Positions 53,518 through 63,182 of a stretch of DNA of 64,000 nucleotides are shown piece by piece. Position numbers and translations under genes: made by a program. The DNA comes from Gammaproteobacteria bacterium (GTDB lineage: Bacteria; Pseudomonadota; Gammaproteobacteria; Pseudomonadales; Porticoccaceae): the NCBI GenBank assembly GCA_016708925.1, contig JADJET010000010.1:14366-78365 (forward strand). The letters run 5' to 3'. Position 1 is the first letter of the stretch; every line of letters begins with the position of its first letter. The notes under the pieces were generated by a model. It searched no databases. It had not been told where the DNA came from and worked only from the letters and a program-made list of their open reading frames with translations.

Positions 53518-55815
53518 TCAATCGGACGCGGCGCGCAGCGCGCGGGCCGCGGCCACCATGGCCGTGAGTGCGGGCCGCACCTCGTCCCAGGAACGCGTCT
53601 TGAGGCCGCAGTCCGGGTTCACCCACAGCCGCTCCGCGGGCACCCGCGCGCGGGCGCGGCGCAGGCGATCCAGCATCTCGGCGGCCTGGGGCACATTGGG
53701 GGAATGAATATCGTAGACCCCGGGGCCGATCTCGTTGGGATAGGCGAAATCCCGGAACGCATCCAGCAGGCGATCGTCCGAGCGCGCGCTCTCGATGGTG
53801 GTGACGTCGGCATCCATGGCGGCCACCGCGCCGATGATGTCGTTGAAGTCCGAATAACACATGTGAGTGTGGATCTGGGTAGCATCGTCCACGCCGGCCG
53901 ACGCGATGCGAAACGCGCGCACCGCCCAGGCGAGGTATTCGCCCCAGTCCGCGTGGCGCAGCGGCAGGCCTTCGCGCAGCGCGGCCTCGTCGATCTGGAT
54001 GACGGCGATGCCGGCCCCTTCCAGATCCTGTACTTCATCGCGGATCGCGAGTGCAAGCTGGAGACAGGTATCCGCACGCGGCTGATCGTCGCGCACGAAG
54101 GACCAGTTGAGCAGGGTCACGGGGCCGGTGAGCATGCCTTTGACGGGCTTGTCCGTCAGGGTCTGGGCGTAGCGGATCCAGTCCAGGGTCATCGCCGCCG
54201 GGCGCGCCACATCACCCAGGATGATGGGCGGCTTCACGCAGCGGGAGCCGTAGGACTGCACCCAGCCGTTGCCCGAGAACACGAAGCCATCGAGGTGTTC
54301 GCCGAAGTATTCCACCATGTCGTTGCGCTCGGCTTCGCCATGCACCAGAACATCGAGGCCGAGCGCTTCCTGCTCGCGGATGGCGTTGGCGATTTCGGCG
54401 CGGATGAAATCATCGTATTCGGCTTCGGGAATCTCCCCGGCGCGCCAGCGGCTGCGCGCCTGGCGAATGGCGGCAGTCTGGGGAAAGGAGCCGATGGTGG
54501 TGGCGGGAAACAGCGGGAGTTGCAGCCGTTCCCGCTGCGCGCCGATGCGCTCGCCGTAGGGGCGCGCCCGGTGCTCATCGGTTGCCCTGAGTGCGGCCAC
54601 CCGCGCCGCCACCTCGGGACGATGCACCCGGGGCGAGGCGCGCCGGCTCGCCAGCGCGCGGCGGCTGGCGTCGAAGGCGTCGCGTGTCGCTGTGGTCTCG
54701 CCCGCCAGAGCGTGGCGCAACAGCACGATCTCATCGAGTTTTTGCGTGGCAAAGGCAAACCAGGGAATCACATCCTCCGGCACTCGGTCGTCGTCGGTGC
54801 GATCCACGGGAACATGCAGCAACGAACAGGACGGCGCCAGCCAGAGCCGGCCCTCGCGCCGCGTCAGAACCACCTGCAACCGGACCAGCGCCGCGTCGAG
54901 ATCGGTACGCCAGATATTGCGGCCATCGACGATCCCCACCGAGAGCACGCGCCCGGACGGCAGCCGCTCCGCCACCGCATCCAGTTCATCCGCGGCGCGC
55001 ACCGCATCGACATGAAGGCCCGCCACCGGCAGCGCGCAGGCAAGCGTCAGATTATCGGCGAGCGGCCCGAAATAATTCGCGAGCAGCACCCGTACACCGC
55101 CGTTTTCCAGTACCGAGTAAGCATCGGGAAAAGCCGCCTGCCAGGGCGCGGGCAGATCAAGCGCAAGAATCGGTTCGTCGAGCTGCACCCAGTCCACGCC
55201 CTGAGCGGCGAGCCGGGCAAGAATCTGCCGATACACCGCGAGCAATCCCGGCAGCAGTTCCAACCGGTCGTCGCGTTCACGCGCCGACCGCGCCAGCCAC
55301 AGCCAGGTCAGCGGCCCCACCAGCACCGGCTTGGGCCGCAGACCCAGCGCTTGAGCCTCGGCGACCTGATCGAACAGGCGGGTGCCGGAGAGCCGGAATT
55401 CCTGCCCGGCGCTCAGCTCGGGGACCAGATAGTGGTAGTTGGTATCGAACCACTTGGTCATCTCGCAGGCCGGCGCGGGGCTGCCACTGGGCGCACGGCC
55501 CCGCGCCAGGCGGAAGTAGAGATCGAGCTCCACGGCACCGCCGTCCCCGCCGAAGCGCGCCGGAATTACCCCCAGCAATGTGGTCATGTCCAGCACCTGG
55601 TCGTACCAGGAGAAATCTCCTACCGGTACCAGATCGAGACCGGCGGCGCGTTGCAGCTCCCAGTGCCGGCGGCGCAGCGCGCGCCCGCGCAACTCCAGTT
55701 CGTCCTGATCGAACTCCCCGCGCCAATAGGCTTCGAGCGCCCATTTCAGCTCCCGGTTGCGGCCGATGCGGGGAAAGCCCAGGTTGTGGGCACAAATGGT
55801 TGGCAAGGCGTCCAT
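53518..55815 (-). CDS. metE: Cobalamin-independent methionine synthase
   Basis: Transfers the methyl of 5-methyltetrahydropteroyltri-L-glutamate to homocysteine. 765 aa, full length. N-terminal barrel starts HNLGFPRIGRNRELKWALE. The C-terminal catalytic barrel has the zinc ligands H/C in HTHMCYSDFND and WVNPDCGLKTRSW, plus the glutamate in VHGEAERNDMVEYFGE. Divergent from metR with a 96-bp gap holding a candidate MetR site, so activation by MetR with homocysteine is expected. Confidence 0.97.
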   Translation of the reverse strand: MDALPTICAHNLGFPRIGRNRELKWALEAYWRGEFDQDELELRGRALRRRHWELQRAAGLDLVPVGDFSWYDQVLDMTTLLGVIPARFGGDGGAVELDLYFRLARGRAPSGSPAPACEMTKWFDTNYHYLVPELSAGQEFRLSGTRLFDQVAEAQALGLRPKPVLVGPLTWLWLARSARERDDRLELLPGLLAVYRQILARLAAQGVDWVQLDEPILALDLPAPWQAAFPDAYSVLENGGVRVLLANYFGPLADNLTLACALPVAGLHVDAVRAADELDAVAERLPSGRVLSVGIVDGRNIWRTDLDAALVRLQVVLTRREGRLWLAPSCSLLHVPVDRTDDDRVPEDVIPWFAFATQKLDEIVLLRHALAGETTATRDAFDASRRALASRRASPRVHRPEVAARVAALRATDEHRARPYGERIGAQRERLQLPLFPATTIGSFPQTAAIRQARSRWRAGEIPEAEYDDFIRAEIANAIREQEALGLDVLVHGEAERNDMVEYFGEHLDGFVFSGNGWVQSYGSRCVKPPIILGDVARPAAMTLDWIRYAQTLTDKPVKGMLTGPVTLLNWSFVRDDQPRADTCLQLALAIRDEVQDLEGAGIAVIQIDEAALREGLPLRHADWGEYLAWAVRAFRIASAGVDDATQIHTHMCYSDFNDIIGAVAAMDADVTTIESARSDDRLLDAFRDFAYPNEIGPGVYDIHSPNVPQAAEMLDRLRRARARVPAERLWVNPDCGLKTRSWDEVRPALTAMVAAARALRAASD

Positions 55816-55896
55816 GTATCGTCTCGGATTGAAGCAGGACGGCCATTCTATTTTCGCCGACTAATACATAAAATCTCACGTCTCTACGAACCAACA

Positions 55897-55909
55897 TGAT
55901 TTTTGCTCA
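55897..55909. promoter_or_regulatory. Candidate MetR-binding site
   Basis: TGATTTTTGCTCA, near the MetR consensus TGAA-N5-TTCA (six of eight defined positions), between metE and metR and 3 bp before the metR ATG. Plausible from context but weak in sequence. Confidence 0.35.
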
Positions 55910-55911
55910 AT

Positions 55912-56832
55912 ATGATCGAACGCCGACACCTGCGCAATCTGCTCGCCATGGCCGACACCGGCAGTCTGGCGCGCGCTGCCGAGCGCCTGCACCTGACCCC
56001 CTCGGCGCTGTCCCACCAGATCAAGCTGCTGGAGGACTATTACGGTCTGGCGCTGTTTCACCGCCACACCAAGCCGATCCGGTTGTCGGCAGCCGGCCAA
56101 AAGCTGGTGGCGCTGGCGCGGGACACCCTGCCCCGCTTCGAACAGGTCGAGCGCGAACTGGCGCGGATCGCCGCCGGCGACGCCGGCCGGCTGTATCTCG
56201 CCATCGAGTGCCACGCCTGTTTCGAATGGTTGATGCCGGTGCTGGCGCGCTTCAAGGCACGCTGGCGCGCGGTGGACGTGGACATCCGCCTCGGCCTCGC
56301 CTTCGACTCCCTGCCCGCGCTGCGCCAGGGCGATATCGATCTGGTGATCACCTCGGACCCGGTGGAAACGCCCGACCTCGCCTTCGTGCCGCTGTTCGAC
56401 TACGAAGGCTTGCTGGTGCTGCCGGACAACCATCCGCTGACGGCACAGCCCTGGATTCAACCGGAGCATCTGGCCGCCGAGACCCTGATCACCTATCCCG
56501 TGCCATCCGCGCGCATGGACGTGTTCAAGTATTTTCTGCAACCGGCCGGCGTGGCGCCCGCGGCCGTGCGCCAGGCGGAACTCACCGCGATCATCCTGCT
56601 GCTGGTCACCAGCGGTCAGGGCGTCGCGGCCCTGCCCGACTGGGTGATGCGCCACACGCCCCACAGCCGCAGCCTGGTGACCCGGCCGCTGGGCGCGGCG
56701 GGACTGCACCGCACCCTGTATGCCGCGCTGCGTTCCGGCGACCGGGAGCTCGACTACCTGCGGGATTTCAGCAACTTCGCCCGCGAGCACCAGGCTGCCG
56801 CGCACGCCGAACCCGAGGGGACCGCACCATGA
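55912..56832 (+). CDS. metR: LysR-family regulator MetR
   Basis: Homocysteine-responsive activator of methionine genes. 306 aa from ATG at 55912 (MIERRHLRNLLAMADTGSLA), matching E. coli MetR's start. LysR helix-turn-helix (GSLARAAERLHLTPSALSHQ), then an effector domain with DLVITSDPVETPDLAFVPLF, characteristic of MetR. Divergent from metE. The stop overlaps the next ATG (ATGA), so the downstream methyltransferase is probably co-expressed. Confidence 0.95.
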   Translation: MIERRHLRNLLAMADTGSLARAAERLHLTPSALSHQIKLLEDYYGLALFHRHTKPIRLSAAGQKLVALARDTLPRFEQVERELARIAAGDAGRLYLAIECHACFEWLMPVLARFKARWRAVDVDIRLGLAFDSLPALRQGDIDLVITSDPVETPDLAFVPLFDYEGLLVLPDNHPLTAQPWIQPEHLAAETLITYPVPSARMDVFKYFLQPAGVAPAAVRQAELTAIILLLVTSGQGVAALPDWVMRHTPHSRSLVTRPLGAAGLHRTLYAALRSGDRELDYLRDFSNFAREHQAAAHAEPEGTAP

Positions 56833-57512
56833 CTACAGAGCCGGACAGCGCCGATACCAACGAAACCCTGCTCGGCCAGCGCTGGCGCCGGCACAGCGAT
56901 GCCTGGATCGACGCGGTGCGCGCGCGGCGCATTCCGAGCCGGGTCGCGGTGACCGATCAGGCGCTGGTCGATGCCATTCTCGATTACCGGCCCGACACCC
57001 TGCTGGATCTCGGCTGCGGCGAAGGCTGGCTGGCGCGGCGGCTGGCGCCGCTCGGCATCGCCGTGACCGGGATCGATGCCGCACCGGCCCTCATCGATGC
57101 CGCCCGTGAGGCCGGCGGGGGACGTTTTGTGGTGGCGGGTTACGACGCCTTGCCCCCGGCGCTCGGCAGCTTCGCCATGGCGGTGAGCAATTTCGCCCTG
57201 CTGGGCAAGGAACCGGTCGAGCGCCTGCTCGCCAATCTGCCGCAACGGCTGCCCGGCGGACACTTCATCGTGCAGACCCTGCATCCCCTGATCGCGTGCG
57301 GCGAGCAACCGTACCGCGATGGCTGGCGCCGGGACTCGTGGACCGCCTTCAGCGCCGGGGTCGAGGAACCGCCGCCCTGGTATTTCCGCACCCTGGAATC
57401 CTGGGTGCGATTGTTCGGCGCGCACGGCCTGCGCCTGCTGGAACTGCGGGAACCCCGCGCACCCGCAACCGGGCAGCCGGCGTCGGTGGTGTTTATCGCC
57501 GCCGTTTCCTGA
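56829..57512 (+). CDS. Class I SAM-dependent methyltransferase
   Basis: 227 aa. Motif I LLDLGCGEGWLARRL, the following acidic turn VTGIDAAPALIDAA, then FAMAVSNFALLGKEPVERLL and LPGGHFIVQTLHPLIACGEQ: a methyltransf_11/25-type small-molecule methylase. The substrate is unknown. Overlap with metR suggests a link to methionine/SAM metabolism by position only. Confidence 0.88.
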   Translation: MTTEPDSADTNETLLGQRWRRHSDAWIDAVRARRIPSRVAVTDQALVDAILDYRPDTLLDLGCGEGWLARRLAPLGIAVTGIDAAPALIDAAREAGGGRFVVAGYDALPPALGSFAMAVSNFALLGKEPVERLLANLPQRLPGGHFIVQTLHPLIACGEQPYRDGWRRDSWTAFSAGVEEPPPWYFRTLESWVRLFGAHGLRLLELREPRAPATGQPASVVFIAAVS

Positions 57513-57556
57513 TCAGTCGTTGATGTGCCGATGAAGAACAGATTTTCAGCCACCGC

Positions 57557-57733
57557 TCAGCAGCAGCGCTTCACCCCCGACCATGCGGCCTCCTGCCGGC
57601 GCCGGAAAAACTCCCGCCGAGCGAGCGGCGCGCGGTCGGCATGTGCGGCCATATGATGCGCGAGGTAACGCTCGTAGGCGTCATCCCCGCTCACCGCCCG
57701 CAGCCAGGTCCAAAACCCACGCAATGCTTTCAT
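57557..57733 (-). CDS. ybdD: YbdD/YjiX-family small protein
   Basis: 58 aa from ATG at 57733 (MKALRGFWTWLRAVSGDDAY). It has the family's Y-x-x-H, EEFF/REFFRRRQ and C-terminal RCC (SGVKRCC). It overlaps the end of cstA (ATGA, 57730-57733). In E. coli, YbdD/YjiX are needed by CstA/BtsT for pyruvate uptake, so the pair is a transporter with its accessory subunit. A longer reading to 57817 lies inside cstA. Confidence 0.92.
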   Translation of the reverse strand: MKALRGFWTWLRAVSGDDAYERYLAHHMAAHADRAPLARREFFRRRQEAAWSGVKRCC

Positions 57734-59757
57734 GCGCGCCTCCCGGCCGGCACGGCCGCTGACGCCTGTCGCACATGGCGCAGACACACCCGCGCCGTAT
57801 CGGCCAGGATCAGCCACAGCAAGGCCACGAACAGCACCGTCAGCCAGCCGTCGAGGCGCTGGTTGAAGATAAGCTGCGACGCCACGGCGGCCTTTTCGGG
57901 CGGCAGCACACCGCTCGCCAGCTTGGCCGCCAGATCGTTGGCGCCGGCAAAAAAGCCAAGCCGCGGGTCGTCACTCATCACCTTCTGCCAGGCGGCGGTG
58001 CTGGTGACCACAGTCAGCCAGACCAGCGGCAGACCGGTGACCCAGAAATAGCGCTCGCGTCCGGTCTTGACCAGGATGGCCGTGCCCACGCACAGCGCGA
58101 TGGCGGCCAGGATCTGGTTCGCGATGCCGAACAGCGGCCACAGGATGTTGACCCCGCCGGCCGGGTCGATGACGCCGATGTACAGGAAATAGCCCCAGGC
58201 GCCCACGATCAGCGCGCTGCACAGCAGCACCGACGGATACCAGCTGGTGCGCCCCAGCGCCGGCACGAAATTGCCCAGAAAATCCTGCAACATGAAGCGC
58301 CCGACCCGGGTGCCGGCGTCGAGCGTGGTCAGGATGAAGATCGCCTCGAACATGATGGCGAAGTGATACCAGACCGCCAGCAAGCCCTGCCCGAAAGCGC
58401 TGCTGAAGATGCTGGCCATGCCCACCGCCAGCGACGGCGCGCCGCCGGTACGGCCAAACAGCGTCGCCTCGCCCATCTCCCGCGCCAGTTCCTGCATCTG
58501 TTCCAGCGCCACCGGGAAGCCCCAGGACGAGATGGTGGCGACCGCCTGGACACCCTCGCCCACCATGCCGGGCGCGGTGTTTATGGCGAAAAAGACGCCC
58601 GGCTCCAGCACGCAGGCGGCGATCAGCGCCATCAGCGCGACGAAGGATTCCAGCATCATGCTGCCGTAGCCGATCATGTGAATGTCGCGCTCGTCGGTCA
58701 GCAGCTTGGGCGTGGTGCCGGAACTGACCAGCGCGTGAAAGCCCGAGATCGCCCCGCAGGCGATGGTGATGAACACGAACGGAAACACCTTGCCGGCGAA
58801 GATCGGCCCGCTGCCGTCCACGAACTGGGTCAGCGCCGGCATGTGCAGCACCGGGTTCAGCCACAGGATGGCCACCGCCAGCAGCGCCACCGTGCCCAGC
58901 TTCATGAACGTGGACAGGTAATCGCGCGGCGCCAGCAGCAGCCACACCGGCAGCACCGCAGCCGCAAAGCCGTACACCATGATGGCGTAGGCGATCGGCA
59001 GCGGTCCGTGATCGAACCAGGTCCGCAATACGGGATGATGGTCGACCCAGCCGCCGCCCCACACCGCCAGCAGCAGCAGCACAATGCCGATGGCACTGCC
59101 CTCCAGCACTCGGCCGGGGCGGATGTTGCGCATGTAGACGCCCACCAGCACGGCGATCGGGATGGTCGCCGCCACCGTCGCCGTGGCCCAGGGGCTGTGC
59201 TTCATGGCGTTCACGATCACCAGTCCCAGCACCGAGATCAGGATCACCAGGATCATCAGCGTGCCGATCATCGCCGCGCCGCCGCCGACCGGGCCGAGTT
59301 CATCGCGCGCCATCTTGCCCAGGCTGCGACCGTCGCGACGCGTCGAACAGAACAGGATCACCATGTCCTGGATGCAGCCGCCCAGCACCGCGCCGATCAG
59401 GATCCACAGCGTGCCCGGCAGGTAACCGAACTGCGCCGCAAGCGTCGGCCCGACCAGCGGCCCCGGGCCGGCAATGGCGGCGAAGTGATGCCCGAACACC
59501 ACCCAGCGGTTGGTGGGCACGAAATCGCGCCCGTCATCGATGCGCACCGCCGGCGTCGGGCGGTCGTCCACCAACAGCACCCGCGTCGCCACCCAGACGC
59601 CGTAGACGCGATAACCGATGGCGTACACGCACACCGCGGCGGCGATCAGCCACCAGGCGTTGATCGGTTCGCCACGGGCGGTGGCGATGCCGCCGACCGC
59701 CAGGGCGCCCAGGATCGCCACGCCAAACCAGAACACGAGTTTGCCCAGTGCCGCCAT
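57730..59757 (-). CDS. cstA: Carbon starvation protein A (pyruvate/peptide transporter)
   Basis: An inner-membrane transporter of 675 aa with about 16-18 hydrophobic segments. The N-terminal CstA domain has GWWLIAAAVCVYAIGYRVYG-like packing and the conserved GHHFAAIAGPGPLVGPTLAA. Further family motifs are LFCSTRRDGRSLGKMARDE and HALVSSGTTPKLLTDERDIH. Probable pyruvate uptake under starvation. Coupled to ybdD by overlap. A 22-bp palindrome lies 30 bp upstream of its start. Confidence 0.95.
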   Translation of the reverse strand: MAALGKLVFWFGVAILGALAVGGIATARGEPINAWWLIAAAVCVYAIGYRVYGVWVATRVLLVDDRPTPAVRIDDGRDFVPTNRWVVFGHHFAAIAGPGPLVGPTLAAQFGYLPGTLWILIGAVLGGCIQDMVILFCSTRRDGRSLGKMARDELGPVGGGAAMIGTLMILVILISVLGLVIVNAMKHSPWATATVAATIPIAVLVGVYMRNIRPGRVLEGSAIGIVLLLLAVWGGGWVDHHPVLRTWFDHGPLPIAYAIMVYGFAAAVLPVWLLLAPRDYLSTFMKLGTVALLAVAILWLNPVLHMPALTQFVDGSGPIFAGKVFPFVFITIACGAISGFHALVSSGTTPKLLTDERDIHMIGYGSMMLESFVALMALIAACVLEPGVFFAINTAPGMVGEGVQAVATISSWGFPVALEQMQELAREMGEATLFGRTGGAPSLAVGMASIFSSAFGQGLLAVWYHFAIMFEAIFILTTLDAGTRVGRFMLQDFLGNFVPALGRTSWYPSVLLCSALIVGAWGYFLYIGVIDPAGGVNILWPLFGIANQILAAIALCVGTAILVKTGRERYFWVTGLPLVWLTVVTSTAAWQKVMSDDPRLGFFAGANDLAAKLASGVLPPEKAAVASQLIFNQRLDGWLTVLFVALLWLILADTARVCLRHVRQASAAVPAGRRA

Positions 59758-59786
59758 CGATTTCCCCCTGTGTTGTTATCCACTGC

Positions 59787-59808
59787 GCCGCCGGGCGCGC
59801 CCGGCGGC
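59787..59808. promoter_or_regulatory. Perfect 22-bp GC palindrome upstream of cstA
   Basis: GCCGCCGGGCG and its exact complement, 30 bp before the cstA ATG, in the probable 5' leader. It could be an operator or an RNA hairpin; no known regulator site matches. Confidence 0.5.
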
Positions 59809-59921
59809 GGTACGCAATCGTAACCGAGGCGGTGGCAACCGGGGCAGGCGCTGACCCGGCCACGCGAATTTCCAAAGGGTCTAGGACCACGACACGTAAG
59901 TTTCGACACATTACTAAACCA

Positions 59922-60016
59922 TCGTCATTCCCGCGCACGCGGGAATCCAGTCCCGGCGCCTCAACAACGGCTGGATTTCCGCGCAAAAACTGGATGCCCG
60001 CCTTTGCGGGCATGAC
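59922..60016. repeat. Dispersed GC-rich repeat, copy 2
   Basis: CGTCATTCCCGCGCACGCGG ... CTGGATGCCCGCCTTTGCGG with a terminal GCATGACG. Both ends form CCCGC...GCGGG hairpins and the whole is an imperfect inverted repeat (CGTCATxCCCGC / GCGGGCATGACG). It is related to 60901-60993 and 39672-39752. Confidence 0.7.
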
Positions 60017-60063
60017 GTTCCCTTGTTTATATGTCGCACTACTAGGACAGAGTTATTGGAGAG

Positions 60064-60816
60064 TTACTTTTGCAGCCGAAAGTCCGCGCTTACCGGCAGG
60101 TGATCGCTGGCAACCATCGCGAGCGGATGCCGGCAGACTTCCGCCGCCACCAGATGCAGTTTGCCGCGATAGTAGATGCGGTCGAGTCCGCCGCGCGGCG
60201 CGAACGAGGGATAGGTCTTCAGCGACCGGGTTCTGGCGCGCTTTTCCTTATCGGTGGCGCAGTTCAACGCCATGCCTTCGACAAAAAGCGCGCGCAGACT
60301 CGACAGCCAGTCGTTGAAATCGCCGCCGACGATGCAGGCGCTGTGCTGATCGACGGCGGTGAATTCCTTCGAGCGCAGCAACAGGCCCGCCTGGCGCTGG
60401 CGTTCCAGCGACCCCAGACCCAGATGCAGATTGAACACTTCGAGCCGGTAGGGCGATGAACCGCCCTGATCGATTTCGATGGCGGTGTGCTGGCAGCCGC
60501 GCCGCTTGAGATTGCCGATGGTGAGATCGATATTGCGCTCGCGCACGATCGGATGGCGACTCAGGGTCGCGTTGCCGTAACGGCCCTTGCGCAAACTGAC
60601 ATTGTGACCGGCGGCGTAATGCGGGTAACCGAGTTCGGCGGCAAGTTCGCGCGCCATGTCCTGTTCTTTCGAGCGCGGCGCGCCGTCATCCACTTCTTGC
60701 AGCAATACGATGTCCGCATCCTGATCGCGGAGAATTTTGACAATGCGCTCGGGCTGAAAGCGCCGGTCCAGCCCGATCGCGCGGTGAATGTTGTAGGTGA
60801 TGACTCTCAGTTTCAC
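60064..60816 (-). CDS. Endonuclease/exonuclease/phosphatase-family protein
   Basis: A 250-aa EEP-fold metal-dependent hydrolase. Motifs: LRVITYNIHRAIG (Asn/His), IVLLQEVDDGAP (metal-binding glutamate), FNLHLGLGSLERQRQ, VGGDFNDW (D/N pair), and the C-terminal ASDHLPVSADF (SDH catalytic histidine). It resembles YbhP-type proteins; substrate (phospholipid headgroup or nucleic acid) is unknown. Preceded and followed by dispersed repeats. Confidence 0.9.
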   Translation of the reverse strand: MKLRVITYNIHRAIGLDRRFQPERIVKILRDQDADIVLLQEVDDGAPRSKEQDMARELAAELGYPHYAAGHNVSLRKGRYGNATLSRHPIVRERNIDLTIGNLKRRGCQHTAIEIDQGGSSPYRLEVFNLHLGLGSLERQRQAGLLLRSKEFTAVDQHSACIVGGDFNDWLSSLRALFVEGMALNCATDKEKRARTRSLKTYPSFAPRGGLDRIYYRGKLHLVAAEVCRHPLAMVASDHLPVSADFRLQK

Positions 60817-60900
60817 GGATGCAGTTTCACGGATGCAGTTTCATTGAAACAATTTCACCAGGAAAGCGCAAAGCCAGTGATGCCCTGAATAGCTATGTGA

Positions 60901-60993
60901 TCGTCGTTCCCGCGCAGAGCCTGCCCTCGCGAAGGCGGGGGCGGGAACCCAGGTATATCGAAGCGTTCTGGATGCCCGCCTACGCGGGCATGA
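60901..60993. repeat. Dispersed GC-rich repeat, copy 3
   Basis: CGTTCCCGCGCAGAGCCTGC ... ATCGAAGCGTTCTGGATGCC-CGCCTACGCGGGCATGACG. Very close to the copy at 39672-39752. It lies between htpG and the EEP gene. Confidence 0.7.
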
Positions 60994-61080
60994 CGGCTCT
61001 TCAGTGCATCCTTGGCGACCTGACAAGCGGCTAACCGGCGCGCTGATCCGGCCCCCTTGCCAAAGCGCCAACCACCCGAC

Positions 61081-62981
61081 TCAAACCGCCAGCAACAACC
61101 GGTTGAGGCGCTGCACAAACAGTGCGGGATTGGCGAGCGCCTCGCCGGCACCGAGCGCCGCCTGATCGTACAGCAAGTGCGCGAGATCCTCGCGCCGCGC
61201 CGCATCCGGTTCCTGGGCCAGACGGGCCACCAGCGCGTGCCCCAGATTCACTTCCAGGATCGGCTTGGTTTCCGGCAGTTCCTGACCGGCGGCGGCCAGC
61301 ATCTTGCGCATCTGCGGGCCCAACGCGTCCTTGGTCAGCACCAGACAGGCGGGCGATTCGGTGAGGCGCGCTGACGCCCGCACCTCGGCGATACCGTCGC
61401 CCAATAGTGTCTTGATCTGCTCCAGCACCGCATCATTCGCGCCGGTTTCGGCCACTGCCGACTCAGCGGGCGCTTCACCCAATTCGGCCAGATCCAGCTC
61501 GCCGCGGCTGATGTCGCGCAGCGCCTTGCCGTCGAACTCGGTGAGGTAGGACATCGCCCATTCGTCGATGCGCTCGCCGAGCAGCAGCACCTCGATGCCG
61601 CGCTGCCGGAACGCTTCCAGATAGGGGCTGTGACGCGCCGTGCTTTCGCTTTCCGCCACCAGGTAATAGATCTTGTCCTGGCCGGGTTTCATGGCCGCGA
61701 CATAATCGGCCAGCGATATCAGCTCGCCCTCGACGCGGGTACTGGCAAAACGCACCAACCCGGCAACCCGCTCGCGATTGGCGTGGTCCTCACCCAACCC
61801 TTCCTTGATCACGGTGCCGAACTCGTCCCAGAACGCGCGGTAGTGATCCGGCTTGTCGCGCGCGGTGGTTTCGAGTAGTTCCAGAATGCGCTTGGTGAGC
61901 GCCACGCGAATGCTGTCCACCGCCGGGGTGCGCTGGAGCAGCTCGCGGGACACATTCAGCGGCAGGTCGGCGCAATCCACGACGCCTTTTACAAAGCGCA
62001 GGTAGAGCGGCAGGAACTGCTCGGCGTCATCCATGATGAAAGTGCGCTGGATATAGAGCTTGAGACCACGCGGCGTATCGCGGTTGTAGAGATCGAAAGG
62101 CGCGTGGGCCGGGATGTAGACCAGGCTGGTGTAATCGACCTTGCCTCGACGCGGTTGTGGCTCCAGGCCAGCGGATCGCGGAAGTCGTGGGACACATGCT
62201 GATAAAAGGCTTTGTACTCGTCGTCGCCGACATCCTGTTTGGTACGCATCCACAGCGCCGTGGCGCTGTTGACGCGCTCGTATTCCGGCGCGGCCGGGGT
62301 TTCGCCCTCCTTGTCTGCGTCCGCGCCCAGGTCCGGCTTGAGCATCTCCACCGGAATCGCGATGTGATCCGAATACTTCTTCACCAGGGTGCGCAGGCGC
62401 CAGTCGTTCTCGTATTCGCGGGCATCCTCCTTGATGTGCAGGATCACCCGGGTACCGCGTTCGGCGCGTGCGATGGTCTCGACGGTGAACTCGGCCTCGC
62501 CGTCGCAGCTCCAGCGCACCCCGGCTTCCGCCGGCAGGTCGGCGCGGCGGCTCTCGACCACGATGCGATCCGCCACCAGAAAGCCGGAATAGAAGCCGAT
62601 GCCGAACTGGCCGATCAGATTGGCGTCTTTTTTCTGATCGCCGCTCAGGCTGCCGATGAATTCCGCCGTGCCGGACCGCGCGATGGTGCCGAGATTGGCC
62701 ACCGCCTCGTCCCGCGACATGCCGATGCCGCTGTCGGCGATGGTGATGGTGTGGGCTTCGGGATCGACGTCGATCCGCACCCGCAGCTCGGGATCGCCGG
62801 CCAGCAGGGTGGCGTTTTCCAGCGCTGCGAAACGCAGCTTGTCGGCAGCATCGGAAGCATTGGAGATCAGCTCGCGCAGAAAGATGTCGCGATTGCTGTA
62901 CATGGAGTGGATCATCAGGTGCAGCAGGCGCTTGGCCTCGGTCTGAAAGCCCAGGGTCTGCGCTTGGGTCGCTTCCGTCAT
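61081..62981 (-). CDS. htpG: HSP90-family chaperone HtpG (one apparent frameshift)
   Basis: An ATP-dependent chaperone. ATG at 62981 reads MTEATQAQTLGFQTEAKRLL. The GHKL ATPase motifs are present: ELISNASDAADKL, ITIADSGIGMSRDE, GQFGIGFYSGFLV. At about 62145 the frame breaks after WSHNRVE. Adding one base (a G lost from a GGG run: GAGGCAAG for GAGGGCAAG) restores GKVDYTSLVYIPAHAPFDLY and the middle and C-terminal domains to 61081. About 633 aa when repaired. As given, a truncated protein would result; an assembly indel is a likely alternative. Confidence 0.93.
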
Positions 62982-63182
62982 CTCTCCCCTCCTTCGGGTG
63001 TGGCAAGTGGTACAGGTGGAACAACAGCCCCGCTACATGGGTCCATCGGCGCGGATTTCAACCGCCCGGCGGCCGGCGGCGGTAGCGGCCCGGGGGCGAA
63101 ATTGCGACCGGCGGATGCCGGCCTATAATGCGGTGCAAACGCCGGAAACCATCAAACCAAAGGCGACACAGGGGACTACCGC
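62982..63182. other. Divergent intergenic region
   Basis: About 200 bp between htpG and the acyl-CoA ligase gene. No sigma-32 promoter or operator was recognised with confidence. Confidence 0.4.

Noticed and set aside
51859..55899. 1346-aa plus-strand open frame across the carboxyltransferase and metE genes
   Set aside because: Antisense shadow of two well-supported genes. No motif, and it crosses their intergenic region.
55816..55911. Methionine riboswitch (SAM) in the metE leader
   Set aside because: The gap is under 100 bp and shared with metR. No SAM aptamer pattern was seen; MetR control is the simpler explanation.
57775..59823. 682-aa plus-strand frame antisense to cstA
   Set aside because: Gln/His/Arg-rich shadow of the transporter gene with no homology.
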